NCBI RefSeq assembly: GCF_022953055.1
Contig: NZ_JALJEJ010000002.1
Span: 682,001-746,000, forward strand
Reading direction: 5' to 3'
Source of the DNA: Mucilaginibacter straminoryzae
GTDB lineage: Bacteria > Bacteroidota > Bacteroidia > Sphingobacteriales > Sphingobacteriaceae
Length of the DNA stretch: 64,000 bases
Below, one piece after another: positions 25,829 through 34,742 of this stretch. The notes under the pieces were generated by a model. It saw only the letters and a list, made by a program, of their open reading frames with translations, was not told where the DNA came from and did not search any database. Made by a program: the position numbers and the translations under genes. The first letter of the stretch is position 1. Each line of letters opens with the position of its first letter.

Positions 25829-27742
25829 TTATAACGCTCCCGCCTTGATTTCGTCAACCACTGCCGGATCCAGTAAGGTACTGGTATCGCCTAGGTTGGA
25901 GGTTTCACCCTCGGCTATTTTGCGCAGGATACGGCGCATAATTTTGCCTGAACGGGTTTTAGGCAGTCCGCTCACGAATTGGATCTTGTCCGGTTTTGCA
26001 ATCGGGCCGATGATACGCGATACCGTCATGATGATATCTTTACGTGTCAGGTTATCATCGTTATCGTGCTTGTTAGGGCAAACCACAAAAGCGTATACAC
26101 CCTGTCCTTTAATATCATGCGGATAACCTACCACTGCCGATTCAACCACGCTGCTGTGCATGTTAATGGCGTTCTCTACTTCTGCGGTACCGATACGGTG
26201 GCCGGATACGTTCAGCACGTCATCCACGCGGCCGGTAATGCGGTAATAACCGTCCTCATCGCGTAAGCAGCCATCGCCGGTGAAGTACATATTCTCGTAT
26301 GTCGCAAAATAAGTTTGACGGCAGCGTTCATGGTCGCCGTAGGTAGTACGCAGCATGCCGGGCCAAGGAAATTTAATGCAAAGGTTCCCGCTTACGCCAT
26401 TACCTTCAATTTCCTTTCCGTTTTCATCTACCAATACAGGTTGTACGCCTGGCAGTGGCAAGGTGGCAAAACTTGGCTTCAGCGGAGTAACGTTGGCGAC
26501 AGGCGAGATCATGAAACCGCCCGTTTCTGTTTGCCACCAGGTATCCACAATCGGGCATTTATTATGGCCGATGTTATCATCAAACCAGTGCCATGCTTCC
26601 TCATTAATCGGCTCACCTACAGAACCCAGCTTCGTTAGTGAACTCAGGTCTTTATTCTTCACCACATCCAAACCAAAGCCCATCAGTGAGCGGATAGCAG
26701 TTGGTGCAGTATACAGGATGTTTACCTTATACTTTTCTACAATATCCCACAATCTGCCGGCATCAGGCCAGGTAGGTATGCCCTCGAACAATACGCTGGT
26801 AGCACCTTGCGTAAGCGGGCCATAAACAATGTAAGAGTGACCGGTAATCCAGCCAATATCAGCGGTACAGAAATAAACCTCATTCGGGTCATACTGGAAG
26901 GCCGTTGCAAAGGTATAGCCTGTGTAAACCATGTAACCACCGCAGGTATGCACCACACCTTTTGGCTTACCGGTTGAACCGGATGTGTACAGGATGAACA
27001 GCATATCTTCTGCGTCCATTTCCTCTACCGGACAATCCGGGTTACCCATGGTTTCCACTTTCTTAATTTCGTCTTCCCACCACACATCGCGGCCCTTGAT
27101 CATGGAAACCGGGGTATGGCTGCGTGTCAATACAATTACCTTTTTAACGGTAGGGCATTGTACCAGCGCATCATCAATTACGTTTTTCAGGGGCAGGTCC
27201 TTCGGTCCGCGGAAACCACCATCGGCAGTAATTACCAGGTTACAGGTGGCATCGTTAATGCGATCTGCGATAGATTGCGCCGAAAAACCACCAAATACTA
27301 CGGAGTGTATCGCACCGATACGCGCACAGGCTAAAACAGCGATAGCCAGTTCCGGCAGCATGGGCATATAAATACAAACACGGTCACCTTTCTTAATACC
27401 GTTGTTCTTTAATACGTTACCGAACTGGCAAACTTTATCGTGCAGTTGTTTATAGGTAAGAATGCGGTGATCTTCAGACGGATCATTCGGCTCCCAGATA
27501 ATCGCAGGTTTATCACCGATGGTATCCAGGTGTCTGTCCAGGCAATTTTCAGTGATATTCAACCTGGCGCCTTCGAACCATTTAATACTGGGCTCCTTGA
27601 AGTTCCAGTTCAACACGCTGTCCCATTTCTTGCGCCATTTAAAGGTTTCGGCAATGCCGCCCCAGAAGGCTTCGGGTTGTTCAACGCTTTGCTGATATAC
27701 TTTTTTATACTCGTCGAAACTCGAGATTTTGAAGTTGCTCAT
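25829..27742 (-). CDS. acs: acetate--CoA ligase
   Basis: A 637-residue AMP-forming acetyl-CoA synthetase. The adenylate-forming P-loop YTSGSTGKPKGV (about residues 250-261), the motif WWQTETGG (about 396-403), YFTGDGCLRDEDGYYRITGR (about 485-504) and the C-terminal catalytic/acetylation lysine in PKTRSGKIMRR (about 590-600) are all present, and the length is typical of Acs (about 650). It activates acetate to acetyl-CoA through acetyl-AMP. Monocistronic, terminated by a hairpin at 25771-25806. Confidence 0.95.
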   Translation of the reverse strand: MSNFKISSFDEYKKVYQQSVEQPEAFWGGIAETFKWRKKWDSVLNWNFKEPSIKWFEGARLNITENCLDRHLDTIGDKPAIIWEPNDPSEDHRILTYKQLHDKVCQFGNVLKNNGIKKGDRVCIYMPMLPELAIAVLACARIGAIHSVVFGGFSAQSIADRINDATCNLVITADGGFRGPKDLPLKNVIDDALVQCPTVKKVIVLTRSHTPVSMIKGRDVWWEDEIKKVETMGNPDCPVEEMDAEDMLFILYTSGSTGKPKGVVHTCGGYMVYTGYTFATAFQYDPNEVYFCTADIGWITGHSYIVYGPLTQGATSVLFEGIPTWPDAGRLWDIVEKYKVNILYTAPTAIRSLMGFGLDVVKNKDLSSLTKLGSVGEPINEEAWHWFDDNIGHNKCPIVDTWWQTETGGFMISPVANVTPLKPSFATLPLPGVQPVLVDENGKEIEGNGVSGNLCIKFPWPGMLRTTYGDHERCRQTYFATYENMYFTGDGCLRDEDGYYRITGRVDDVLNVSGHRIGTAEVENAINMHSSVVESAVVGYPHDIKGQGVYAFVVCPNKHDNDDNLTRKDIIMTVSRIIGPIAKPDKIQFVSGLPKTRSGKIMRRILRKIAEGETSNLGDTSTLLDPAVVDEIKAGAL

Positions 27743-27994
27743 AGTGGTAATAATGGTGGGCGTAAATTAGTAATTTTACCGAAAAGGTTGTAGGGTTAAT
27801 ATAAAGCAGTTTTTAAACCGTTTTGCACGACAGACTAAAGGCCGCGGCTGAAAGTTTTGCACGCTATTAAACTGTTGAAAGACAATGTGGAAATCTTTTT
27901 GAATATTTTTACAGACACTCTTGAATAATTAAATGAAAACATCGATATTTGCAAACTCTTTTTAAGAGGAAGTACAGCATTAATACGAATTGTC

Positions 27995-28228
27995 ATGTCA
28001 AGAATTTGTGATTTAACAGGAAAAAGCCCAATGAACGGCCATAACGTTTCTAACTCAAACGTTAAGACCAAGCGCAAGTTTTATCCTAACTTAAAAATCA
28101 AGAAGTTTTATATACCGGAAGAAGATAAATGGATCACTTTAAAAGTATCTACTTCAGCTGTTAAAACCATTAGCAAAAACGGTATCAGCGCGGTTATCAG
28201 TAAATACGTTAAAAAAGGATACATATAG
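27995..28228 (+). CDS. rpmB: 50S ribosomal protein L28
   Basis: A 77-residue protein with the L28 signature [20 protein letters not shown] followed by [15 protein letters not shown] and [13 protein letters not shown]. It has only one cysteine, so it is the zinc-independent form. It begins the conserved Bacteroidota run rpmB-rpmG-DUF4295-ftsY-rimO. Start at the ATG at 27995 gives the normal length. Confidence 0.95.
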   Translation: MSRICDLTGKSPMNGHNVSNSNVKTKRKFYPNLKIKKFYIPEEDKWITLKVSTSAVKTISKNGISAVISKYVKKGYI

Positions 28229-28314
28229 TAGTTACTTGGTTAATTAGTTGATTGAGTGAATTGTTATTCATTTAATAACCTAATAACTAAATAACTCCAT
28301 AACTAAATAAAGAA

Positions 28315-28497
28315 ATGGCAAAGAAAGGTAACAGAGTTCAGGTAATTTTAGAATGCACAGAGCATAAAGAGAGCGGTATGCCAGGCATGTCTCGTTATAT
28401 TACCACCAAGAACAAGAAAAATACAACTGAGCGTTTAGAGTTGAAAAAATTCAACCCTGTATTACGTAAAGTAACCGTTCACAAAGAGATTAAGTAA
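28315..28497 (+). CDS. rpmG: 50S ribosomal protein L33
   Basis: A 60-residue L33: [18 protein letters not shown], then [20 protein letters not shown] and [16 protein letters not shown]. It has a single cysteine, so it lacks the paired CxxC zinc ribbon and is a zinc-free variant. It is 86 bp after rpmB and probably in the same transcript. The gap behind it contains a tandem 14-mer (28501-28514 and 28515-28528). Confidence 0.94.
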   Translation: MAKKGNRVQVILECTEHKESGMPGMSRYITTKNKKNTTERLELKKFNPVLRKVTVHKEIK

Positions 28498-28582
28498 TTT
28501 GAGTTGTAAGTTGCGAGTTGTAAGTTGCGAGTATTCTCAAGACAGTCAACCTTCAACATACAACCTTTAACAAAATAAAGAG

Positions 28583-28744
28583 ATGGCAAAGAAAGTAGTT
28601 GCAACCCTGAAAACCGGCAAAGGTAAAGAGTACTCTAAAGTAATTACCATGGTGAAATCACCAAAAACCGGTGCTTACTCATTCAAAGAACAAATCGTAC
28701 ATAACGATCACGTTAAAGATGCGATTGCTGAAGCTAAAGCGTAA
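28583..28744 (+). CDS. DUF4295 small protein of the L28/L33 operon (53 aa)
   Basis: A 53-residue basic protein beginning MAKKVVATLKTGKGKEYSKV, with VKSPKTGAYSFKEQIVHND in the second half. DUF4295 proteins are confined to Bacteroidota and regularly follow L33 and precede ftsY, as here. Charge, size and context suggest a ribosome-associated protein, which is inference. It starts with the same AUGGCAAAGAAA as L33. The operon terminator follows 23 bp later. Confidence 0.9.
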   Translation: MAKKVVATLKTGKGKEYSKVITMVKSPKTGAYSFKEQIVHNDHVKDAIAEAKA

Positions 28745-28767
28745 TTTAGTTTTCTGCTAAAAATATA

Positions 28768-28802
28768 AAAGCCGTCTTGCAATATGCCAGAGGGCTTTTT
28801 TT
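28768..28802 (+). terminator. intrinsic terminator of rpmB-rpmG-DUF4295
   Basis: Arms AAAGCCGTCT and AGAGGGCTTT pair with one internal mismatch around a short loop and run straight into seven T residues. Confidence 0.75.
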
Positions 28803-28884
28803 ATTGTGCCTTACCCCATCCCCTATAATAATAACCAGATAGTCAAAATGACTGTACTGCTACAGAGGATTAAGTAAAGGTGCT

Positions 28885-28892
28885 TATTTTTG
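28885..28892 (+). promoter_or_regulatory. -7 promoter box TATTTTTG ahead of ftsY
   Basis: TATTTTTG matches TAnnTTTG and lies 45 bp upstream of the ftsY ATG and 83 bp after the preceding terminator, so ftsY (and probably rimO) has its own promoter. No clear -33 TTTG is seen. Confidence 0.5.
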
Positions 28893-28937
28893 TATCATCC
28901 GCACTTTTGCATATTTTCAAATCTGCACAGCTGAAAC

Positions 28938-29903
28938 ATGGGTTTATTCGATTTTTTTAAGAAAAAGGAAAGCACGCCTCAGGAACAACAGGCGCTGGAT
29001 ACCGGGTTGGAAAAAACCAAAGACAACTTCTTTTCCAAAATATCTAAAGCCATAGCCGGTAAGTCGACCGTTGATGACGATGTACTGGACGAACTGGAAG
29101 AGATCCTGGTTACTTCTGATGTAGGCGTAAGCACCACCTTAAAGATCATCGAGCGTATACAGGCCCGTGTTGCAAAGGATAAATATGTCAGCACTTCTGA
29201 GCTTAACTCGCTCCTGCGCGATGAAATTCAGCAGTTGCTGGCCGAAAATAACAGCAACGATTTCCACAACTTCGAGTACGGCAACCACAAACCTTACGTA
29301 ATTATGGTAGTTGGCGTTAATGGGGTTGGTAAAACAACTACCATTGGCAAACTGGCCCACCAGTTGAAAATGGCCGGGAATAAGGTGGTTTTAGGCGCTG
29401 CAGATACCTTCCGTGCGGCAGCGGTAGACCAGATCCTGCTTTGGGGCGAACGGGTGGGCGTGCGTGTAGTGGCACAAGCCATGGGGTCAGACCCGGCTTC
29501 TGTCGCATTTGACACCCTGCAATCTGCCGTTGCCAATGGCGAAGATGTGGCTATTATTGACACTGCCGGTCGTTTGCATAACAAGGTGGGCTTAATGAAC
29601 GAGCTGACCAAAATTAAGAATGTGATGCAAAAGGTGATCCCCGGCGCGCCGCATGAGATCCTGCTGGTTCTGGATGCTTCTACCGGGCAGAACGCCATAG
29701 AACAATGCAAGCAATTTACAGAAGCTACTGCCGTTAATGCTTTAGCGCTGACCAAGTTAGACGGTACCGCAAAAGGCGGCGTCGTGATCGGCATATCAGA
29801 CCAGTTTAAGATACCGGTTAAATACATCGGTGTCGGCGAAGGCATGAACGATTTGCAGTTATTCGACCGCAAAGGATTTGTGGATAGTTTATTTAAAAAG
29901 TAA
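28938..29903 (+). CDS. ftsY: signal recognition particle receptor FtsY
   Basis: A 321-residue SRP GTPase that docks SRP-ribosome complexes at the membrane. The N domain is at about residues 20-110; the G domain shows P-loop VGVNGVGKTTTIGK (about 123-136), DTFRAAAVDQ, DTAGR (G3) and TKLDGTAKGG (G4), ending in the YIGVGE...DLQLFD closure. The N-terminal acidic A domain is minimal (starts MGLFDFFKKK), as usual in Bacteroidota. It precedes rimO by 95 bp, which contain a palindromic repeat. Confidence 0.96.
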   Translation: MGLFDFFKKKESTPQEQQALDTGLEKTKDNFFSKISKAIAGKSTVDDDVLDELEEILVTSDVGVSTTLKIIERIQARVAKDKYVSTSELNSLLRDEIQQLLAENNSNDFHNFEYGNHKPYVIMVVGVNGVGKTTTIGKLAHQLKMAGNKVVLGAADTFRAAAVDQILLWGERVGVRVVAQAMGSDPASVAFDTLQSAVANGEDVAIIDTAGRLHNKVGLMNELTKIKNVMQKVIPGAPHEILLVLDASTGQNAIEQCKQFTEATAVNALALTKLDGTAKGGVVIGISDQFKIPVKYIGVGEGMNDLQLFDRKGFVDSLFKK

Positions 29904-29914
29904 TTGAGTTACCC

Positions 29915-29990
29915 CTTCCAACCCTCCCCGGGAGGGAGGGCTCTAAATACAAATGGATAAAGTCTCCCCTTGGGGGAGATTTAGAGGGGT
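29915..29990. repeat. G-rich palindromic repeat between ftsY and rimO
   Basis: Two palindromic cores, CCTCCCCGGGAGG-like and TCTCCCCTTGGGGGAGA, lie close together; the second is followed by TTTAGAGGGGTT. The same layout (palindrome, short TTA-containing link, G-rich tail) recurs near ftsA/ftsZ, murG, murD and mraY. Confidence 0.6.
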
Positions 29991-29998
29991 TAATTAGC

Positions 29999-31333
29999 AT
30001 GAAGACTAAGTCAATAGGTAGAAATGTAATAATTGAGAAACCACGTGTTAACGTAGTGACATTGGGTTGCTCTAAGAATATATACGACTCGGAAGTATTG
30101 ATGGGCCAGTTGAAGGGTAACCATTTCGATGTGGTGCATGAGGCAGATAAAGTGGGCAAGAACGACATCGTGGTGATCAATACCTGCGGTTTTATCGATA
30201 ACGCCAAACAAGAGTCTATCGATACCATCCTTCAATTCAGCGAGTTGAAACAACAGGGCAAAGTAGGTAAGGTAATTGTCACCGGATGTTTATCTGAACG
30301 TTACAAACCAGAACTGGAGGCTGAAATTCCTGACGTTGATGCCTACTTCGGCACCAACGACCTGACCGGTGTTTTAGAATCAATCGGCGCTAACTATAAG
30401 TACGAGTTGTTGGGCGAGCGTATGCTAACCACTCCTTCTCATTTTGCCTACTTCAAAATTGCCGAAGGTTGTAACCGCCCTTGCTCTTTTTGTGCCATTC
30501 CGCTGATGCGCGGCAAGCACTTGTCTACCCCGATGGAGCAGCTGGTGCAAAATGCTACTTCACTGGCTAAACAAGGGACTAAAGAGCTAATCCTGATTGC
30601 ACAGGACTTGACCTATTATGGATTAGACTTGTACGGCAAACGTAATCTGGATGAATTACTGCGCCGCCTTTCTGACGTGCAGGGTATAGAATGGATCCGT
30701 TTGCAATATGCCTACCCTTCCGGCTTCCCGATGGAAATCCTGGACGTGATGAACGAACGCGAAAACATCTGTAAGTACCTGGATATGCCGTTGCAGCATA
30801 TCACTGATAACATGCTGAAATCGATGCGCCGCGGTATCACCAAGCAAAAGACCATTGACCTGGTGAACAGCATCCGCGACCGTGTGCCGGAAATTGCATT
30901 GCGTACTACGCTGATCACCGGTTACCCTGGCGAAACCGAACAGGATTTTGAAGAAATGGCCGCTTGGGTGGAAGAAACGCGTTTTGACCGTTTAGGTTGC
31001 TTCACTTATTCGCACGAAGAAAAAACGCATGCCCATACCTTGGAAGACGATGTTCCGGACGAGGTAAAACAGGAACGTGCCGATGCCATCATGGAAATTC
31101 AACAGGGTATTTCTTACGAAAAAAACCAGGAGAAGATCGGCAAGACTTACAAAGTATTGATCGACAAGATGGAAGGCGGATACTTTGCGGGCCGTACCGA
31201 ATATGACTCACCTGAAGTTGATAACGAAGTTTTAATAAATGCAAGCACGCAATATGCTACGCCCGGTAGTTTTGTTAACGTAAAGATCGATAGCGCGGAA
31301 GACTTCGACTTGTATGGACAGATTGTAAAATAA
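29999..31333 (+). CDS. rimO: ribosomal protein S12 methylthiotransferase RimO
   Basis: A 444-residue radical-SAM methylthiotransferase that modifies the aspartate near position 88 of ribosomal protein S12. The N-terminal UPF0004 domain (about residues 14-125) carries cysteines in VTLGCSKN, NTCGF and TGCLS that bind the auxiliary cluster; the radical-SAM CxxxCxxC is in EGCNRPCSFCAIP (about 157-168); a C-terminal TRAM-like region ends at YGQIVK. RimO rather than MiaB is favoured by the VTLGCSKNIYDSE start. Confidence 0.93.
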   Translation: MKTKSIGRNVIIEKPRVNVVTLGCSKNIYDSEVLMGQLKGNHFDVVHEADKVGKNDIVVINTCGFIDNAKQESIDTILQFSELKQQGKVGKVIVTGCLSERYKPELEAEIPDVDAYFGTNDLTGVLESIGANYKYELLGERMLTTPSHFAYFKIAEGCNRPCSFCAIPLMRGKHLSTPMEQLVQNATSLAKQGTKELILIAQDLTYYGLDLYGKRNLDELLRRLSDVQGIEWIRLQYAYPSGFPMEILDVMNERENICKYLDMPLQHITDNMLKSMRRGITKQKTIDLVNSIRDRVPEIALRTTLITGYPGETEQDFEEMAAWVEETRFDRLGCFTYSHEEKTHAHTLEDDVPDEVKQERADAIMEIQQGISYEKNQEKIGKTYKVLIDKMEGGYFAGRTEYDSPEVDNEVLINASTQYATPGSFVNVKIDSAEDFDLYGQIVK

Positions 31334-31447
31334 GCGGTTTTTGCCAGCGGCAGTCTGATTTATAAGATATAAACTCTAATTTCGAACCTTGTAGGTTACT
31401 ACAATGTTCAATTCGAAATTGCACATTCAAAATTCGAAATTCAGAAT

Positions 31448-33046
31448 ATGGATGCTACCTGTATCAGCTACCAGGAAACCGGTTATTTTTCCAAAACGGT
31501 CATTGATTATTTAAATGACCAGCCAGACCTTCGTTCATTTTATAGCTTTCGCCCGGACCTTGATGGTTTTGCGAAACTGTTTAACGAAGAAAAAGTGACC
31601 GCAGACCGGGCTACCCTGGTAAGCATTCTTCAGGAGCAGTACGCCCGTATCAGCGCTGCCGATGCAGGCATTGCTATCCCCAATGAAAACATAGCTGCAC
31701 TCGCAGATTCGAATACCTTCACGGTTACTACCGGCCACCAGTTGAATATCTTTGCCGGTCCGCTTTATTTTATCTATAAAATCGTGACAGCAATTAAGCT
31801 GGCCGCGCAATTAAAGGAAGCTTTCCCGGATAAGAACTTCGTCCCCGTTTACTGGATGGCGAGTGAAGACCATGATTTTGCCGAGATTAACTATACCAAT
31901 ATCGGTGGTAAGAAGATACATTGGTGGTACGAAGCGCAGGGTGCAACCGGCCGCATCAACCCCGAAAGTATGCGCCAGGCACTAAACCAGTACAAAGGCG
32001 TTTTGGGCATGGCGCATCATGGCCAGGAGCTAGCCCAAATTGTCGAGAAAGCCTATACCACTTTCGATAAACTCGCCGATGCAACCCGTTACATGGTCAA
32101 CGCCTTATTCGGACAATATGGGCTGGTGATTGTGGATGCAGACCATCATTTACTTAAGCAGCAGTTTGCTGAAGTAATGAAGCAGGATATCATACACCAG
32201 CATAGCTATAAGCACATCACCGAAACCAATAAACTATTGGAGCAACTGGATGTTCATATCCAGGTTAACCCGCGTGAAATTAATTTCTTTTACCTGCTCG
32301 ATGGCCTTCGCGAGCGCCTTGTCTTTGAAGATAACCAATACAAAGTTTTAAATACCGAGATCAGCTTTTCTGAAGATGAACTAAAAGCGGAGATAGATAA
32401 TCACCCTGAACGTTTCAGCCCTAATGTAACCATGCGTCCGCTTTACCAGGAATACATCCTGCCGAATGTAGCCTATATTGGCGGCGGTGCGGAACTGGTC
32501 TATTGGCTGGAATTGAAATCAAACTTCGACCATTACGGGGTTACCTTCCCGGTACTGATCCTGAGAAATTCGGGATTGGTCATGCGAAAAGAAACAGCTG
32601 CGAAAATTGCCAAAATGGAGTTGTCGCCTTCAGAGATTTTTGGCCCGGTGGATGAGATCAAAAATAACTGGATCAAAAGCCATAGCCAGCACGAACTTTC
32701 TTTAGCTGACGAATGGCGTGAGCTGCACTGCATTTTTGAACGGATCAAACTTCGTTCGGGCAAGATAGATGAAACCTTGTCTGTATCAGCAGAGGCAGTG
32801 GAAGCCCGTTTAAAACATGCAATGAATAACCTGGAGAAGAAACTGATCCGTGCCGAAAAGCGCAATTACAGTACCCGGCTGGAACAGATCGACCAGATTA
32901 AAACAGAACTTTTCCCCAATGGCAGTTTACAAGAGCGCAGCGAAAACTTTGGCTTGTTTTACGTACGCTGGGGACAAACTTTCATCGATGAACTGATTAA
33001 TCATTTTCAACCGCTCGATTTTAAGTTTACCTTGATTACCGGATAA
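31448..33046 (+). CDS. bshC: bacillithiol biosynthesis cysteine-adding enzyme BshC
   Basis: A 532-residue BshC, which is proposed to add cysteine to glucosaminyl-malate in the last step of bacillithiol synthesis. The Rossmann-like core includes TTGHQLNIFAGPLYFIYK (HQ at residues 97-98), VYWMASEDHDFAEI and the VRPLYQE-type segment near residue 330; the coiled-coil arm is at about residues 420-490. Length fits the family (530-545). Bacillithiol is the expected low-molecular-weight thiol in this lineage. Monocistronic; upstream 114 bp contain AT-rich direct repeats (ATTCGAAATT). Confidence 0.9.
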   Translation: MDATCISYQETGYFSKTVIDYLNDQPDLRSFYSFRPDLDGFAKLFNEEKVTADRATLVSILQEQYARISAADAGIAIPNENIAALADSNTFTVTTGHQLNIFAGPLYFIYKIVTAIKLAAQLKEAFPDKNFVPVYWMASEDHDFAEINYTNIGGKKIHWWYEAQGATGRINPESMRQALNQYKGVLGMAHHGQELAQIVEKAYTTFDKLADATRYMVNALFGQYGLVIVDADHHLLKQQFAEVMKQDIIHQHSYKHITETNKLLEQLDVHIQVNPREINFFYLLDGLRERLVFEDNQYKVLNTEISFSEDELKAEIDNHPERFSPNVTMRPLYQEYILPNVAYIGGGAELVYWLELKSNFDHYGVTFPVLILRNSGLVMRKETAAKIAKMELSPSEIFGPVDEIKNNWIKSHSQHELSLADEWRELHCIFERIKLRSGKIDETLSVSAEAVEARLKHAMNNLEKKLIRAEKRNYSTRLEQIDQIKTELFPNGSLQERSENFGLFYVRWGQTFIDELINHFQPLDFKFTLITG

Positions 33047-33059
33047 GATCATCAGGTTG

Positions 33060-33102
33060 TGCCGAATAGGTCACCCTGAGCTTGTCGAAGGGCTGTTTGG
33101 CA
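33060..33102 (+). repeat. CTTGTCGAAGGG stem-loop repeat, nested hairpin form
   Basis: The core CACCCTGAGCTTGTCGAAGG is enclosed by TGCCGAA on the left and TTTGGCA on the right, which can pair with one wobble. It is one of at least eight copies in this window and sits between bshC and the Ldh-family gene. Confidence 0.6.
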
Positions 33103-33127
33103 TGCCATCATAATAATCAGTTAGCCC

Positions 33128-34210
33128 ATGCTCATTCCTGAAAACGCCCTCCGTCAATTCGCCCAACAAGTTTTTCTTGCCATCGGCTGCAGCCCAGAAC
33201 ATGCTACGCTCGCAGCAGACGTGTTACTAAAGGCAGATCTTCGCGGCATAGATTCTCATGGTGTCGCCAGACTGAGCGGCTATGTAAGATTATGGGAGAA
33301 GCAGCGGATCAATGCCACGCCTGATATACAGATCGCTCATGAAACACCCACTACCGCAACAGTAGACGGCGATGCCGGCCTGGGACTGGTCACAGCCCCT
33401 TTCGCTATGGAAATAGCCATAAAAAAGGCGGAGCAGTTCGGTTCTGGCTGGGTGGCGGTCCGCAATTCAAATCATTTCGGCATAGCAGGCTACCACGCCA
33501 TGATGGCCGCAGAAAAGGACATGATTGGGTTTGCGGTGACCAATGCCAGTCCGCTGGTAGCGCCGACATTCTCCAATGAACGTATGTTGGGCACCAACCC
33601 TATCTGTTATGTTTTCCCGGCAGGCGAGTTTCCACCTGTGGTGGTAGATATGGCTACTTCGGCTGCTGCAAATGGTAAGCTGGAGATTGCACAACGCAAG
33701 GGTTCGGATGTTCCCGAAGGTTGGCTACAGGATCAGCAAGGAAACGCTGTTACCGATCCGCATGCGTTAAAATCGGGTGGCTCTTTACTTCCCCTTGGGA
33801 GCGACCGCGAACATGGCAGTCATAAAGGTTTTGGGTTGAGCAGTGTGGTAGATATTCTTTCCGGCGTACTTTCCGGCGCTGGGTATGGGCCATGGGTGCC
33901 GCCGTTCGTGGCATTTCTGGATCCGCTTCCTAATCCTCCTGGCCAGGGTATCGGTCATTTTGTAGGTGCAATGCGCGTCGACGGCTTCCGGCCTGTAGCA
34001 GATTTTAAAGCTAACATGGATAACTGGATCCGTCGTTTTAAGTTGGCAAATCCGATAGACCGTGCTCAAAAAGTGATTATTCCCGGCGAACCGGAGTTAG
34101 AAGCAGAACTTGACAGAAAAGCCAATGGTATTCCGTTGGTTGATGCTGTAGTAGAAGATCTGAATACTTTGGCAGAAAAGTTTGGGTTAGAGCGAATGGG
34201 TAACTTTTAA
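33128..34210 (+). CDS. Ldh family (malate/L-lactate-type) NAD(P)-dependent oxidoreductase
   Basis: A 360-residue member of the Ldh2/YlbC/AllD/YiaK family of 2-hydroxyacid dehydrogenases, which do not use a Rossmann fold. Signatures are RGIDSHGVARLSGY (H44), RNSNHFGIAGYHAMMA (H116, catalytic region), MLGTNPICYVFP and GSDREHGSHKGFGLSSVVDIL. Substrates in the family include malate, sulfolactate, ureidoglycolate and diketogulonate, so the reaction here is open. It stands alone, followed by a 530-bp repeat region. Confidence 0.87.
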   Translation: MLIPENALRQFAQQVFLAIGCSPEHATLAADVLLKADLRGIDSHGVARLSGYVRLWEKQRINATPDIQIAHETPTTATVDGDAGLGLVTAPFAMEIAIKKAEQFGSGWVAVRNSNHFGIAGYHAMMAAEKDMIGFAVTNASPLVAPTFSNERMLGTNPICYVFPAGEFPPVVVDMATSAAANGKLEIAQRKGSDVPEGWLQDQQGNAVTDPHALKSGGSLLPLGSDREHGSHKGFGLSSVVDILSGVLSGAGYGPWVPPFVAFLDPLPNPPGQGIGHFVGAMRVDGFRPVADFKANMDNWIRRFKLANPIDRAQKVIIPGEPELEAELDRKANGIPLVDAVVEDLNTLAEKFGLERMGNF

Positions 34211-34742
34211 TGCTTAATTGTCATCCAGCTCGAAAGTGACCTGTTTATCCCATTGTTGATTTTGTCACTTACAATGTGGAGCTACCCAGCCCTCATGCTT
34301 CGAGGACCTCAGCATGACACCCTCCCTGTTGTATCGTAGAGCTTCTTCCCAAAACAAGTTCGGCACAGGTCGCTTCGCTCTAAATGACAAACTTGTTTAT
34401 CCCATTGTTGGTGTTGTCTCTATAATTACGAACTACCCTACGCTCATGCTTCGAGGGCATCAGCACGACACCCTTATTGTCATAGCATACAGATTCCAAG
34501 CTTCGCTCTGAATGATAAACCTGAATTAGCCCGTTGTTGGTGTTGTCACCAACAACCTCAAACTACCCAACGCTCATGCTTCGAGGGCCTCAGCATGACA
34601 CCCTAATTGTCATATCATACAGATTCCAAGCTTCGCTCTGAATAAACCTGAATTAGCCCGTTGTTGGTGTTGTCAACAACACTTACCCAACTTGTATTTC
34701 GAAGAAGATTCCTCGTTACACTCGGACTGACAAACATGCTAA
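34211..34742. repeat. 532-bp gene-free region with tandem repeat units of about 130-150 bp
   Basis: No credible gene. Units begin with CCCATTGTTG or CCCGTTGTTGG at 34249, 34401, 34530 and 34657 (spacings 152, 129 and 127 bp). Each contains CTCATGCTTCGAGG followed by CAGCATGACACC, and two contain CAGATTCCAAGCTTCGCTCT. The third unit has a hairpin with 10-bp arms (GTTGTTGGTG) whose 27-bp core (34533-34559) recurs inverted at 19767-19793. A short plus-strand reading frame at 34314-34511 spans the repeats and is not considered a gene. Confidence 0.7.

Noticed and set aside
34314..34511. 65-aa plus-strand reading frame downstream of the Ldh-family gene
   Set aside because: It lies wholly within tandem non-coding repeat units, has a composition unlike a protein, and its frame merely follows the repeats.
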